The notes: generated by a model not told the origin, from the letters alone. A DNA stretch of 64,000 nucleotides from Vibrio hepatarius (GCF_018860525.1 NZ_JAHKPM010000032.1:155223-219222), one strand, 5' to 3'; shown: positions 39,797-49,871, counted from the stretch's first letter. A program made the numbers and translations.

Positions 39797-40289
39797 ACTT
39801 ATTATTATTCTCAGTGGCTTGCTGCTGGGCTATGAGGTCAACTCACTATCTTTGGAAGCAAAAGGTGACATGACTTCTCATCTGAATTTGGTGATTAAGA
39901 ATGATGTTATGGGCCAATCCATACAAAATTATAATTATCTGAATGATATAAAACTACCGCTGAAACGCGATCCTTTTTCGGTTCCTTTGCTATTGTCTGA
40001 ACCATCACCCTGCGATTCAATGACCGCTAAACCTTCTGTACATGCTGCGATTGTTTTCCCATTAGAAAAACTGCGACTGGCAGGTGTTATTTACCGACAA
40101 AGTGAATATATCGCTATGATAGAGCTCCCTGATGGCATACTTAGAGCTGGCGTAGTCGGACAAGAAATTGGTTTAAATCAAGCTATCATCACCAATATTT
40201 CCTCTGATGAAGTCCAGATAGGTCAATGGGAGGCTCAACATGAGGTGTGTCGATTGGTGAATAATATCAGTCTTACCATTTCCGAGTAG
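39786..40289 (+). CDS. pilP: Type IV pilus assembly protein PilP, lipobox cysteine absent
   Basis: Links the inner-membrane PilNO complex to the secretin PilQ. The 167-residue product keeps the PilP C-terminal core (LPLKRDPFSVP near residue 58, LRLAGVIYRQSEYIAMIELPDG near 97, GQEIGLNQAIITNIS near 125). PilP is normally a lipoprotein, but the signal ends LLLGYEVNS with tyrosine (TAT) where the lipobox cysteine is expected, so it may be released or remain anchored by the hydrophobic segment. It overlaps pilO by 11 bases. Confidence 0.9.
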   Translation: MRVELIIILSGLLLGYEVNSLSLEAKGDMTSHLNLVIKNDVMGQSIQNYNYLNDIKLPLKRDPFSVPLLLSEPSPCDSMTAKPSVHAAIVFPLEKLRLAGVIYRQSEYIAMIELPDGILRAGVVGQEIGLNQAIITNISSDEVQIGQWEAQHEVCRLVNNISLTISE

Positions 40290-40298
40290 GACATACTT

Positions 40299-41654
40299 AT
40301 GATGCATGGCGTGATAAAAAAAATTACGATGTTGATAAGTATTTCTTTGCTTTCAATTGTATATATTCGTGCTGAAACTATCGTTGCCTTTCAATCTGAT
40401 ACATCAGAAGATGATCGCCTTGGCCGAAAATTATCTGTTAACTTTCAGGACATCCCAGTTCGAAGTGTATTGCAACAGCTTGCCGAATATAGTGATTTTA
40501 ATTTAGTTGTATCTGATTCTGTATCTGGAAAAGTGACGCTTAGGCTTAAAGAGGTATATTGGTCGCACTTACTTGATATGATTTTATTGATTAAAGGGCT
40601 TGAGAAGCGTCGAGTTGGTGATAGTTTGCTAGTATTACCAAAATCTGAACTAGGCATGCTTAATAACAAGCTTTCTCATAACTCAGAATCGATTGAGTCA
40701 GTCATTATTGCCATGCGCTTTGCTGATGCGGCGGATATTGCTGATATACTTGGCAATGAGGCTACAACCTCCATGTTGTCTGAATTTGGTTCTATATCGG
40801 TAGATGTAAGAACTAATTCTTTACTGATTCGAGATCAAATGGCTTATATTAGTGCGATGAAGCCTATCATAGCGGCGCTAGATGTACCGGTTAAGCAAGT
40901 ACAAATTGAAGCGCGTATAGTCAGTTTAAGCGAAGGGGATGTACAAGAGCTTGGTGTTCGCTGGGGACTAAGCGCGATGAATGGTGGTTATTCTCTTGGA
41001 GGGTCAATCGAAAATAACCTATCCAATATTAGTTTATATACGGAAAGTGAAGCGGCTCTTGATGAATTTCTTAATGTGGATCTTGCTGTGACTTCTAGTA
41101 CTGCCTCGACAATTGCCTTGCAAGTCGCTAAATTGAGTAGTGGTATCTTGCTTGACCTTGAGCTGTCAGCGTTGCAAAGAGAAGCTCGTGCTGAGGTGAT
41201 ATCTAGTCCACGTTTGATTACAACCAATAAGCAACCTGCCTATATTGAACAAGGTACGGAAATTCCATATTTGGAAGCAGCATCAAGTGGAGCGACAAGC
41301 GTCAATTTTAAAAAGGCGGTTTTAAGTCTTAAAGTAACGCCACAAATTACGGCTGACAACCGTTTAATTTTAGATTTAAAGGTTACGCAGGATAGGCCTG
41401 GCCAAGTTGTGAAAACAGGCACAGGTGAAGCCGTGGCTATAGATACTCAGCGGATAGGTACCCAGGTGCTTATTAATGATGGTGAAACAATAGTATTAGG
41501 AGGGATTTATCAACACAGTGTGTCGGATACTGTTGAAAAGGTGCCACTTTTGGGAGACATTCCAGTGATAGGAGGCCTATTTAGGCGGAGCTATCAGCAA
41601 ATGGGTAAGAGTGAATTGCTTATTTTTGTTACACCAACCGTGATTGTTCCCTAG
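40299..41654 (+). CDS. pilQ: Type IV pilus secretin PilQ, short form
   Basis: Outer-membrane channel for pilus extrusion and DNA uptake. The 451-residue protein has a signal peptide (about residues 1-25), an STN/N0 domain (VNFQDIPVRSVLQQLAEYSDFNL near 47-69), a NolW/N1 domain (SVIIAMRFADAADIADIL near 130-147) and the C-terminal secretin domain (VQIEARIVSLSEGDVQELG near 202; GIYQHSVSDTVEKVPLLGDIP near 405). The peptidoglycan-binding AMIN domains usual in PilQ (often 560-720 residues) are missing. The frame is intact, so this is a short variant, not a pseudogene. Confidence 0.9.
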   Translation: MMHGVIKKITMLISISLLSIVYIRAETIVAFQSDTSEDDRLGRKLSVNFQDIPVRSVLQQLAEYSDFNLVVSDSVSGKVTLRLKEVYWSHLLDMILLIKGLEKRRVGDSLLVLPKSELGMLNNKLSHNSESIESVIIAMRFADAADIADILGNEATTSMLSEFGSISVDVRTNSLLIRDQMAYISAMKPIIAALDVPVKQVQIEARIVSLSEGDVQELGVRWGLSAMNGGYSLGGSIENNLSNISLYTESEAALDEFLNVDLAVTSSTASTIALQVAKLSSGILLDLELSALQREARAEVISSPRLITTNKQPAYIEQGTEIPYLEAASSGATSVNFKKAVLSLKVTPQITADNRLILDLKVTQDRPGQVVKTGTGEAVAIDTQRIGTQVLINDGETIVLGGIYQHSVSDTVEKVPLLGDIPVIGGLFRRSYQQMGKSELLIFVTPTVIVP

Positions 41655-41722
41655 GCCCAAGCGGTGGATTAAATGCTTTTATATTGCATAAAAATCAACC
41701 ACAAAAGGTGCTTAGGCCCTAG
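41651..41722. repeat. Long imperfect inverted repeat between pilQ and aroK
   Basis: CTAGG (41651-41655) at the pilQ stop pairs with CCTAG (41718-41722), extended by further complementary segments (AAGC with GCTT) and inner GGTGGATT/AATCAACC and ATGC/GCAT stems. No T-run follows. Confidence 0.45.
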
Positions 41723-41897
41723 CAAATTAAAAAACAGATGAAAATAAATTTGCAATAGTGTCACCTTACCTAGATAATTTCGGGTCTTATCACGAATTAT
41801 CTGTGAGGAATTGGTGCTGCAAGCATATCATAGGCCAGAGATTTCTGGTTATCTTGTGGCGATGTCATTGAATTAACGTTGTAAATTACTGCTAAAC

Positions 41898-42416
41898 ATG
41901 GCTGAAAAACGCAATATTTTTCTTGTCGGCCCTATGGGTGCTGGCAAAAGTACAATTGGTAGACACTTGGCTCAACAACTTCACATGGAGTTTGTCGATT
42001 CGGATACCGTAATTGAAGAACGCACTGGTGCAGATATCGCTTGGGTATTTGATGTCGAGGGCGAAGACGGCTTCCGTGTACGTGAAGAGGGGGTGATAAA
42101 CGATCTGACGGAGGAGCAAGGAATTGTTCTTGCGACGGGTGGTGGTTCTATTAATAGTAAAGAAAACCGCAATCGTCTTTCCGCGCGCGGGATCGTTGTT
42201 TATCTAGAGACAACGATCGAAAAGCAACTTGCACGCACAAATCGTGACAAAAAACGTCCTTTATTACGGACGGATAGTCCACGTGATGTGCTTGAGTCGC
42301 TGGCTGGTGAACGTAACCCTCTTTATGAGGAAATTGCGGACTACACAGTGCGAACTGACGATCAAAGTGCAAAAGTGGTAGCCAACCAGATTGTAAAAAT
42401 GCTAGAAGAACGTTAA
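41898..42416 (+). CDS. aroK: Shikimate kinase I
   Basis: Phosphorylates shikimate in aromatic amino acid synthesis. The 172-residue protein has the P-loop [12 protein letters not shown] at residues 10-21 and the shikimate-binding Asp/Arg/Gly set ([14 protein letters not shown], then ATGGGSI near 75-81). It heads aroK-aroB-damX-dam, the order seen in E. coli. Confidence 0.98.
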   Translation: MAEKRNIFLVGPMGAGKSTIGRHLAQQLHMEFVDSDTVIEERTGADIAWVFDVEGEDGFRVREEGVINDLTEEQGIVLATGGGSINSKENRNRLSARGIVVYLETTIEKQLARTNRDKKRPLLRTDSPRDVLESLAGERNPLYEEIADYTVRTDDQSAKVVANQIVKMLEER

Positions 42417-42447
42417 CACGTTAAATATTAGCAACTGGAGAATACCC

Positions 42448-43536
42448 ATGGAAAGGATTACGGTCAGTTTAGGTGAGCGTAGCTATCCAATCTTAATTGG
42501 TGCCGGATTATTTAATGATCCGGCCCACCTTTCATTTTTGCCGGCAAAACAAAAAGTGGTTGTGATTACCAATGTCACAGTCGCTCCTCTGTATGCTGAT
42601 AAAGTGCTAACCCTTCTTGGTCACTTTGGTTGTGATGTCTCTGTACTTGAGCTGCCAGATGGTGAGCAATATAAATCACTGGAAACTTTCGATACTGTGA
42701 TGAGTTACCTTCTTGAAGGTAACTTTTCTCGTGATGTCGTCATCCTTGCCCTCGGCGGCGGTGTCATTGGTGACTTAGTAGGTTTTTCTGCGGCGTGCTA
42801 TCAACGCGGGGTTGATTTTATCCAGCTCCCGACAACATTGTTGTCTCAAGTCGATTCGTCTGTTGGAGGGAAAACTGCGGTCAACCACACATTAGGCAAA
42901 AACATGATAGGGGCTTTCTATCAGCCTAAATCAGTAATCATTGATACAGATTGCCTTGCCACGTTACCACGCAGAGAATTTGCTGCTGGTGTCGCTGAAG
43001 TCATAAAGTATGGGATTATTTACGACAAGGTATTTTTTGCCTGGTTGGAAGAAAACCTTGATAAACTTTACGCGCAAGATGAACAAGCTTTGACTTATGC
43101 TATTGCACGCTGTTGTCAAATCAAAGCGGAGGTGGTTGCGAAAGATGAAAAAGAGTCTGGGCTTAGGGCTTTACTAAATCTAGGGCACACATTCGGCCAC
43201 GCGATTGAGGCAGAGTTGGGCTATGGTAAGTGGTTGCACGGTGAAGCCGTCTCTTCTGGTACTTTGATGGCCGCTAAAACCGCTCAACTTCAAGGTCTTA
43301 TTACACAGCAGCAAGTAGAGCGAATTCTCTCTATACTAAAGAAAGCGCAATTGCCTGTACATACACCAGATACGATGACTTTTGACGATTTCATGAAACA
43401 TATGATGCGTGATAAGAAAGTACTTTCTGGTGAGCTGCGCTTAGTGTTACCTACTGGAATTGGTAGCGCCGAAGTTGTTAAAGGTGTGCCTGAATCGATT
43501 ATTCGACAAGCAATCGATTTTTGTCGCAATATATGA
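42448..43536 (+). CDS. aroB: 3-dehydroquinate synthase
   Basis: Converts DAHP to 3-dehydroquinate using NAD and a metal ion. The 362-residue protein shows the NAD-binding [19 protein letters not shown] near residue 95, [20 protein letters not shown] near 127, and metal-ligand histidines in [14 protein letters not shown] near 245. Thirty-one bases after aroK. Confidence 0.98.
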   Translation: MERITVSLGERSYPILIGAGLFNDPAHLSFLPAKQKVVVITNVTVAPLYADKVLTLLGHFGCDVSVLELPDGEQYKSLETFDTVMSYLLEGNFSRDVVILALGGGVIGDLVGFSAACYQRGVDFIQLPTTLLSQVDSSVGGKTAVNHTLGKNMIGAFYQPKSVIIDTDCLATLPRREFAAGVAEVIKYGIIYDKVFFAWLEENLDKLYAQDEQALTYAIARCCQIKAEVVAKDEKESGLRALLNLGHTFGHAIEAELGYGKWLHGEAVSSGTLMAAKTAQLQGLITQQQVERILSILKKAQLPVHTPDTMTFDDFMKHMMRDKKVLSGELRLVLPTGIGSAEVVKGVPESIIRQAIDFCRNI

Positions 43537-43578
43537 GTTGTTTGCTTTAGACAGTAGGCTGTTATTAGGATGGTTTGA

Positions 43579-45078
43579 ATGAGCTTAACGCATGAATCCC
43601 GTGTGTTGGAGTTAGATACTCAAGTAGAGCTGCTTGAGCGTATGCAATTACTGACTAATTTTGGTTCGAATCTAGTCACTGTTGGTGGTGCTTTAGGATC
43701 TGGTAAATCTTGGTTAGCCCAACGTTATTTGGAAGCTTGGGCCACCGACAAAAACCAATCCTTGTTAATGTGCCACCCTAATCAAGATGATCAACAGCGG
43801 CGCACAATGATCTTGACGCAGCTTTTTTCAGAGCCGATGTTTGATCCCACCGACCCTTTGACTGAAAGCTTTTCTCGCCAAATTAATGAAGAAGGCTGTG
43901 ATGTTGTCATTGTTATTGATGATGCTCAACAGTTGAAAGAATCATTTGTTTCAGAGCTGTGGATGTTGATTCTTGAAGCGCAAGACAACCCTGCTTGGAC
44001 AGTTAATGTGGTTTTATTTGCTCAGTCTAATTCACTTGATGTGTTACTGACGCGCTTGAGTTATGGTCAAGATCATAAGCCAATAGATTTAGAGATAGAT
44101 CCATTGAGCCAAGATGAAGCCGATCGATTTTTTGAACATCTAGTGATTCGCTTTGTCGAAGATGAGAAAGAAAAGCGCGTGCGTAATGCATATCGTACCG
44201 TTGCCCTACAGCCGGGTGACATTATGGCTTTAGGGGACCATAAAGTGGAAAAAAGGATCATTATTCGTTCAATAATTGGCTCACCAGTCAATATTGCACT
44301 ACTTGTTATTACTCTGCTTCTCCTCATAGGAGGAGGTTATTGGTGGATGATGTCTCAGCCTTCGCCAGAGAAAAAGTCACTTCAAATGGCAGATGAGTCT
44401 GAAGAGGCAGTACTACCTGGATTATCTGAAAATAGCGAATCTGATATTTCGTTACAAAAACCTGACTCTGTATCTGAGGCTGATACAGATAAAATGGTAG
44501 TATCGATGGACGATGATTCAGAGGCTTTGCCTCCTAAGGTGACAGAACAAACCTCTAGTGTAGGTAATGCTCATGATGGTCAGCAGCGTGTTGTGATCAC
44601 TTCTGAAGTTGTTGATGCGTTAATAGAAGGTAAACCTGAAAAGGCCGACACATTGGCGGTCGAGAAACCGGTTTCTAATCCCAATATTCGTATTTTGCCT
44701 GCAAAGAAAGAGAGCGCTTCACTGACTGAAACGCTTGTATCTGAACCCGAAAAGCAGATCAAACCCGTGGTAGCGTTTTCTTTTTCCAAAAGTGAGTTAA
44801 AGCGCTTATCTTCAAGGAGTTACACATTACAATTGGCAGCAGTTCAATCTCTAGAAGAAGTGCAGACTTTTTTGGATAAACACAAATTGGCAGGTAGCGT
44901 ATATATCTACCCAACTTTACGCAGTGAAGCTGAGTGGTTTATCATCACTTATCAAAACTACCCAACAATTCAGGTTGCCAGAGATGCTGTAGAATCCTTG
45001 CCAGCAGATTTACAGCAATTGGAGCCTTGGGCGAAGTCGCTCAGTCAAGTGCATCGAGAGATTGAACGAGTGAAATAA
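43579..45078 (+). CDS. damX: Division-associated protein DamX (AAA ATPase plus SPOR domain)
   Basis: Inner-membrane protein recruited to the septum. The 499-residue protein has an N-terminal ATPase-like domain with P-loop GGALGSGKSWLAQ near residues 37-49 and VIVIDDAQ near 112-119, one membrane segment near 235-253, an acidic periplasmic linker, and a C-terminal SPOR domain (about 410-490, SYTLQLAAVQSLEEV). The location between aroB and dam matches E. coli. Its SPOR domain is the second in this window after FtsN. Confidence 0.94.
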   Translation: MSLTHESRVLELDTQVELLERMQLLTNFGSNLVTVGGALGSGKSWLAQRYLEAWATDKNQSLLMCHPNQDDQQRRTMILTQLFSEPMFDPTDPLTESFSRQINEEGCDVVIVIDDAQQLKESFVSELWMLILEAQDNPAWTVNVVLFAQSNSLDVLLTRLSYGQDHKPIDLEIDPLSQDEADRFFEHLVIRFVEDEKEKRVRNAYRTVALQPGDIMALGDHKVEKRIIIRSIIGSPVNIALLVITLLLLIGGGYWWMMSQPSPEKKSLQMADESEEAVLPGLSENSESDISLQKPDSVSEADTDKMVVSMDDDSEALPPKVTEQTSSVGNAHDGQQRVVITSEVVDALIEGKPEKADTLAVEKPVSNPNIRILPAKKESASLTETLVSEPEKQIKPVVAFSFSKSELKRLSSRSYTLQLAAVQSLEEVQTFLDKHKLAGSVYIYPTLRSEAEWFIITYQNYPTIQVARDAVESLPADLQQLEPWAKSLSQVHREIERVK

Positions 45079-45148
45079 CGCTGAGTTGAGACAAAAAATA
45101 TGTTACATTTCGCAGCCTTAATTTTGGTTGATTGATTTAGAGCATTAG

Positions 45149-45976
45149 ATGAAGAAGCAGCGTGCCTTTCTGAAATGGGCTGGTGGAAAATATGGACTTG
45201 TTGAAGATATCCAGCGGTACTTACCAGAAGGGCGGAAGCTAGTTGAACCTTTTGTTGGAGCTGGTTCTGTTTTTCTTAATACAGATTATGAGCATTATCT
45301 TCTTGCAGATATTAACCCAGATCTAATTAACCTTTACAACTTACTGAAAGAAAACCCTCAAAAGTATATATCTGAATCGAAACGTTGGTTTGTTGCCCAA
45401 AACAATCGTAAAGAGTTTTATCTATCGGTTCGAGCAGAGTTCAACGGCACTGATGATGTTATGTACCGTTCACTAGCTTTTCTTTATATGAACCGATTTG
45501 GTTTTAACGGTTTGTGTCGTTATAACAAAAAAGGGGGATTTAATGTCCCTTTTGGTTCGTATAAAAAACCGTATTTCCCAGAAGCTGAATTAGAGTTTTT
45601 TGCAGATAAAGCTAAAAAGGCTACTTTCGTATGCGAAAGTTACACGGACACATTTAGGCGCACACGCAAAGGGAGTGTGGTCTATTGCGATCCGCCTTAT
45701 GCGCCTTTATCAACCACAGCTAACTTTACTTCTTATTCAGGTAACGGATTTACGTTAGATGATCAGGCTGCGCTTGCTGATGTGGCAGAAAAGGCGGCTA
45801 AAGAGCGTCATATCCCTGTTTTGATTTCTAACCATGACACCACTTTGACACGTCGTTTGTATCATGGTGCAGAGCTCAATGTTGTTAAAGTGAAGCGCAC
45901 CATTAGTCGCAATGGAGCAGGAAGAAATAAAGTTGATGAGCTATTAGCTTTGTTTAGACCAAGCGATCACCGTTAG
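45149..45976 (+). CDS. dam: DNA adenine methyltransferase (GATC)
   Basis: Methylates adenine in GATC for mismatch-repair strand choice and replication control. The 275-residue protein has KWAGGKYGL at the start, the SAM-binding PFVGAGSVF near residues 35-43 and the catalytic DPPY motif (VYCDPPYAPL) near 178-187. In Vibrio Dam is essential for chromosome II replication, which fits the genomic setting but is not shown here. Confidence 0.97.
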   Translation: MKKQRAFLKWAGGKYGLVEDIQRYLPEGRKLVEPFVGAGSVFLNTDYEHYLLADINPDLINLYNLLKENPQKYISESKRWFVAQNNRKEFYLSVRAEFNGTDDVMYRSLAFLYMNRFGFNGLCRYNKKGGFNVPFGSYKKPYFPEAELEFFADKAKKATFVCESYTDTFRRTRKGSVVYCDPPYAPLSTTANFTSYSGNGFTLDDQAALADVAEKAAKERHIPVLISNHDTTLTRRLYHGAELNVVKVKRTISRNGAGRNKVDELLALFRPSDHR

Positions 45977-46075
45977 CGACATTTCGCTTATCTAAGCTAT
46001 CTTATGTGCTTTTGCTTCGGTAGAATGTGGTTAAATTGGTCTTTTGAGTTTGCCTACATTAATTAGAGGTCCGGT

Positions 46076-46747
46076 ATGAAAGATTTCCTTATCGCTCCAT
46101 CCATTTTATCTGCTGATATGGCACGTCTTGGTGAGGACGTTGATAAAGTCCTCGCTGCAGGGGCAGACGTGGTTCATTTTGATGTGATGGATAATCATTA
46201 CGTACCTAACCTCACATTTGGTGCTCCTATTTGCCAAGCGTTGCGTGATTACGGCATTACTGCGCCAATTGATGTGCATTTGATGGTAAAACCTGTTGAT
46301 CGCATTATTCCAGATTTTGCCAAAGCGGGCGCTTCTATGATTACCTTTCATGTCGAAGCTTCTGAGCATGTTGACCGCACCTTACAGCTTATCAAAGAAC
46401 ACGGTTGTAAAGCAGGTGTTGTATTGAATCCAGCCACACCTTTATCTCACCTTGATTATACTATGGATAAACTCGATATGATTTTACTTATGTCAGTTAA
46501 TCCTGGTTTTGGTGGGCAATCATTTATCCCTAAAACGCTTGATAAACTCAAAGCGGTGCGTCGCCTAATCGAACAGTCTGGACGCGATATTCGGTTAGAA
46601 ATTGATGGTGGGGTTAAGGTCGAAAATATCAAAGAAATTGCTCAAGCAGGCGCGGACATGTTTGTTGCAGGTTCGGCGATTTTTAATCAACCAGATTATA
46701 AGCAAGTGATTGATCAAATGCGTGCAGAGTTAGCAAAGGTAAGGTAG
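46076..46747 (+). CDS. rpe: Ribulose-phosphate 3-epimerase
   Basis: Interconverts ribulose-5-phosphate and xylulose-5-phosphate in the pentose phosphate pathway. The 223-residue TIM barrel shows [14 protein letters not shown] (residues 6-19), [16 protein letters not shown] (34-49) and the phosphate-binding EIDGGVK near 175-181. gph follows after five bases. Confidence 0.98.
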   Translation: MKDFLIAPSILSADMARLGEDVDKVLAAGADVVHFDVMDNHYVPNLTFGAPICQALRDYGITAPIDVHLMVKPVDRIIPDFAKAGASMITFHVEASEHVDRTLQLIKEHGCKAGVVLNPATPLSHLDYTMDKLDMILLMSVNPGFGGQSFIPKTLDKLKAVRRLIEQSGRDIRLEIDGGVKVENIKEIAQAGADMFVAGSAIFNQPDYKQVIDQMRAELAKVR

Positions 46748-46752
46748 CTTAG

Positions 46753-47439
46753 ATGAGTAATATAAAATTGATCGCGTTTGATCTCGATGGCACTTTACTT
46801 GATAGTGTGCCAGATCTTGCTGTAGCTGCAGATCAGACAGTACAAGCCCTTGGTTTTCCTCGTGTTACCGAAGAACAAGTGCGTGACTACGTTGGTAATG
46901 GTGCTGATGTGCTTATCGCGAGAGCCTTGAGTGCTAGCATTGAAGTTAACCCCGATTTAGATCCTGAGCTCCAAGCTAAGGCTCGTCAGCTGTTTGATGA
47001 TTATTATGAGAAAACTGGACATCAGCTGAGCCACTTGTACGCAAAAGTTAGGCTAACTCTCGAGCAGCTTCATCAAGCAGGTTTTGTGATGGCTTTGGTG
47101 ACCAACAAGCCGTCTAAATTTGTTCCTGATGTATTGGAAAAGCATCAAATCGATAGCTTTTTTAGTGATGTTATTGGTGGTGACACTTTTCCTGATAAGA
47201 AGCCAAACCCTATTGCCCTTAACTGGTTACTTGAGAAGTATGAGTTACAGCCAGAGCAGATGTTGATGGTTGGAGATTCAAAAAATGATATTTTAGCTGC
47301 AAAAAATGCTGGCTGCTTATCATTTGGACTTACCTATGGCTACAATCATGGCGAGCCGATCTCGGATTCAAAGCCAGACTTTGTATCAGATTGCATTGCT
47401 GATTTGCTCGATGTTGCTCAGGTTTGTCCGCCGTTGTAA
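46753..47439 (+). CDS. gph: Phosphoglycolate phosphatase
   Basis: HAD-superfamily phosphatase that removes 2-phosphoglycolate, produced during DNA 3'-end repair. The 228-residue protein has motif I FDLDGTLLDSVPDL (residues 8-21), motif II VTNKP near 115-119 and motif III GDSKNDILAAKNAG near 174-187. The rpe-gph-trpS order matches E. coli. Confidence 0.95.
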   Translation: MSNIKLIAFDLDGTLLDSVPDLAVAADQTVQALGFPRVTEEQVRDYVGNGADVLIARALSASIEVNPDLDPELQAKARQLFDDYYEKTGHQLSHLYAKVRLTLEQLHQAGFVMALVTNKPSKFVPDVLEKHQIDSFFSDVIGGDTFPDKKPNPIALNWLLEKYELQPEQMLMVGDSKNDILAAKNAGCLSFGLTYGYNHGEPISDSKPDFVSDCIADLLDVAQVCPPL

Positions 47440-47483
47440 CAAAAGATCTTCCAAAATACTCGTTAATGAGTACACTGAGTACG

Positions 47484-47513
47484 CCGCGTGGTAGACAAGC
47501 TATGCGGTTTTTT
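47484..47513 (+). terminator. Weak hairpin before trpS
   Basis: CCGC (47484-47487) and GCGG (47504-47507) with an inner TAG/CTA, followed by six T residues; it could end gph transcripts or attenuate trpS. Confidence 0.5.
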
Positions 47514-47548
47514 CATTTTTTAGATTAAGAAGTCAAGGAATCATTCTC

Positions 47549-48565
47549 ATGAGCAAGCCCATTGTATTGAGTGGTGTTCAACCCTCAGGTGAACTAAGTA
47601 TCGGTAACTACTTGGGTGCTCTACGTCAGTGGCAACAGATGCAAGACGATTATGATTGCCAATACTGTGTGGTTGACCTTCATGCGATTACGGTTCGCCA
47701 GGACCCTAAAGCACTGCATGAAGCGACGCTAGATGCATTGGCGATTTGTCTGGCCGTTGGTGTTGATCCACAAAAGAGCACGCTATTTGTTCAATCTCAT
47801 GTACCAGAGCATGCGCAGTTGGGCTGGCTTCTTAATTGTTATACCCAAATGGGAGAGCTGAGTCGAATGACCCAGTTTAAAGATAAATCTGCTCGATATG
47901 CCAATGATGTGAATGCGGGTTTATTTGGTTACCCTGTTCTGATGGCGGCAGACATTTTGCTGTATGGAGCTCACCAAGTACCTGTGGGTAACGATCAGAA
48001 ACAGCACCTAGAATTGGCGCGTGATATCGCGACTCGCTTTAATAACATTTATGCGCCAGATGCGCCGATTTTCACTGTACCTGAGCCTTATATTCCCACA
48101 GTGAATGCACGTGTTATGAGTTTGCAGGATGCAACCAAGAAAATGTCCAAATCAGACGATAATCGTAAGAATGTTGTCACGTTATTGGAAGAACCAAAAT
48201 CAATTATTAAGAAGATCAATAAGGCTCAAACTGATACTGAAACACCGCCACGTATTGTTCATGATTGGGAGAATAAAGCAGGTATATCTAACTTGATGGG
48301 ACTTTATTCCGTGGCAACTGGAATGAGCTTTGAAGAAATTGAAGCGCAATATAAAGGCGTTGAAATGTATGGTCCATTCAAGAAAGATGTCGGTGAAGCT
48401 TTAGTCGCAATGCTAGAGCCAATTCAATCGGAATACCACCGTATTCGCGCCGATCGTTCTTATATGGACAGTGTTATGAAGCAAGGAGCTGAAAAGGCTT
48501 CCGCACGTGCGGCGAAAACCTTGAGTAAGGTCTATCAAGCTGTCGGTTTTGTTGCCCGTCCGTAG
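47549..48565 (+). CDS. trpS: Tryptophanyl-tRNA synthetase
   Basis: Class I synthetase that charges tRNA-Trp. The 338-residue protein has the HIGH-equivalent [17 protein letters not shown] (residues 8-24) and KMSKS motif ([11 protein letters not shown]) near 192-202. Good ribosome site AAGGAATC. Confidence 0.98.
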   Translation: MSKPIVLSGVQPSGELSIGNYLGALRQWQQMQDDYDCQYCVVDLHAITVRQDPKALHEATLDALAICLAVGVDPQKSTLFVQSHVPEHAQLGWLLNCYTQMGELSRMTQFKDKSARYANDVNAGLFGYPVLMAADILLYGAHQVPVGNDQKQHLELARDIATRFNNIYAPDAPIFTVPEPYIPTVNARVMSLQDATKKMSKSDDNRKNVVTLLEEPKSIIKKINKAQTDTETPPRIVHDWENKAGISNLMGLYSVATGMSFEEIEAQYKGVEMYGPFKKDVGEALVAMLEPIQSEYHRIRADRSYMDSVMKQGAEKASARAAKTLSKVYQAVGFVARP

Positions 48566-48589
48566 TATTAAAATCTTAAAGAACATTCA

Positions 48590-48617
48590 AAAAACGGACT
48601 CATTCGAGTCCGTTTTT
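48590..48617. terminator. Bidirectional terminator between trpS and trmL
   Basis: Twelve-base perfect stem AAAAACGGACTC (48590-48601) and GAGTCCGTTTTT (48606-48617). Confidence 0.93.
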
Positions 48618-48637
48618 GTCTTTTGTTTAACTGATAT

Positions 48638-49114
48638 TTACTGAGCACCTGCAAAATCCATTTGACGCCAAGCTTCAAACGCAATGATGGCCACTGCATT
48701 AGACAAATTTAAGCTGCGAGCATCTGGCATCATTGGAATGCGTATCCGCTGCTCCATAGGTGTATTTTCAATCAGTTCGGCGGGCAACCCACGTGTTTCT
48801 GGGCCAAATAATAGCACGTCGCCTTTTTGATATTGGGTATCGACATGATGACCTGTCGTTTTCGTTGTGCAGGCAAAGATACGAAACTCGCTTCGTTGCT
48901 TTTCTAGGTGTTGGATAAATGCTTGGTAGTTTTGATGGCGAGTCACTCTCGCAAGATCATGATAGTCCAACCCAGCCCTGCGAACTTTTTTTTCTTCCAA
49001 ATCAAAACCAAGTGGCTCAATTAAGTGAAGGTTGGCACCACAGTTGGCACATAAGCGAATAATGTTACCAGTATTCGGGGCAATTTCTGGTTCATACAAA
49101 GCGATATCAAACAT
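48638..49114 (-). CDS. trmL: tRNA (cytidine(34)-2'-O)-methyltransferase TrmL
   Basis: SPOUT-class enzyme that 2'-O-methylates the wobble base of tRNA-Leu isoacceptors. The 158-residue protein has the trefoil-knot motifs [19 protein letters not shown] (about 14-32), FGPETRGLP near 99-107 and [23 protein letters not shown] near the C-terminus. Length and motifs fit TrmL rather than the longer TrmH/TrmJ proteins. Confidence 0.95.
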   Translation of the reverse strand: MFDIALYEPEIAPNTGNIIRLCANCGANLHLIEPLGFDLEEKKVRRAGLDYHDLARVTRHQNYQAFIQHLEKQRSEFRIFACTTKTTGHHVDTQYQKGDVLLFGPETRGLPAELIENTPMEQRIRIPMMPDARSLNLSNAVAIIAFEAWRQMDFAGAQ

Positions 49115-49157
49115 TGTGTTGGTCTTGCGCTATTTGGAATTAGGCTGGAAATTATAA

Positions 49158-49177
49158 GGCGGCTTGGGGGAGCCGCC
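49158..49177 (-). terminator. sodA terminator
   Basis: GGCGGCT (49158-49164) and AGCCGCC (49171-49177), followed on the minus strand by a T-rich tail. Confidence 0.65.
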
Positions 49178-49198
49178 AAGTGCGCAGATTGAGTTTTG

Positions 49199-49816
49199 CT
49201 ATTTATTTTGGGCAAGAGCTTGGATGTAATTCTCGCTAACGGCATCCCAATTAACTACATTCCACCAAGCTTCAATATATTCTGGTCGACGGTTTTGATA
49301 GCTGATGTAATACGCATGCTCCCAAACATCGAGAGCCAAGATGGGTTCACCTTGAACAGTAACAACGTCCATTAAAGGATTGTCTTGATTACTAGTGGAG
49401 GTAATCTTAAGCTGGCCATCTTTGACAATTAGCCAAGCAAAGCCTGAACCAAAAGTATTAATAGCGGCTTCAGTGAACTGTTGTTGAAATGTTTCAAAGC
49501 TGCCAAATGTCGAAATAATATCATCATTAATCTTGCCTGTTGGTGCTCCGCCTCCATTTGGTGTCATGCAGTTCCAATATAGAATGTGATTGTAGAACCC
49601 TCCACCATTATTACGTATTGCTGGGGGGTGTTGTGACATATTGGCGAATATTTCATACAAAGAAGTAGATTCTAATTTAGTGCTTTGGATAGCTGCCATG
49701 AACTTATCAAAGTAAGCCCGGTGGTGCTTGCTATAATGTACTTCCATGGTTTTAGCATCAATGTATGGCTCAAGAGAATCATAGGGATAAGGTAAATGTG
49801 GAAAAGTATGGGTCAT
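49199..49816 (-). CDS. sodA: Superoxide dismutase, manganese type
   Basis: Dismutes superoxide in the cytoplasm. I start at ATG 49816 because GGAGG lies seven bases upstream; an in-frame TTG at 49822 is discounted. The 205-residue product has metal ligands in the HYSKHHRAYFDKF region, the YNH motif (NNGGGFYNHILYW), and the C-terminal DVWEHAYY. The outer-sphere glutamine in TSNQDNPLMD is a manganese-type feature; iron enzymes place it elsewhere. A Fur-box sequence lies 37 bp upstream, consistent with iron-dependent repression as for E. coli sodA. Confidence 0.92.
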   Translation of the reverse strand: MTHTFPHLPYPYDSLEPYIDAKTMEVHYSKHHRAYFDKFMAAIQSTKLESTSLYEIFANMSQHPPAIRNNGGGFYNHILYWNCMTPNGGGAPTGKINDDIISTFGSFETFQQQFTEAAINTFGSGFAWLIVKDGQLKITSTSNQDNPLMDVVTVQGEPILALDVWEHAYYISYQNRRPEYIEAWWNVVNWDAVSENYIQALAQNK

Positions 49817-49852
49817 AGTCAATCCTCCTTATTTAGAGGATATAGATTAAAT

Positions 49853-49871
49853 GATAATGAGATCCATTATC
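49853..49871. promoter_or_regulatory. Fur box upstream of sodA
   Basis: GATAATGAGATCCATTATC matches the 19-bp Fur consensus at 16 positions, including both outer seven-base arms. It lies between the cpxA stop and sodA start. Confidence 0.8.
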
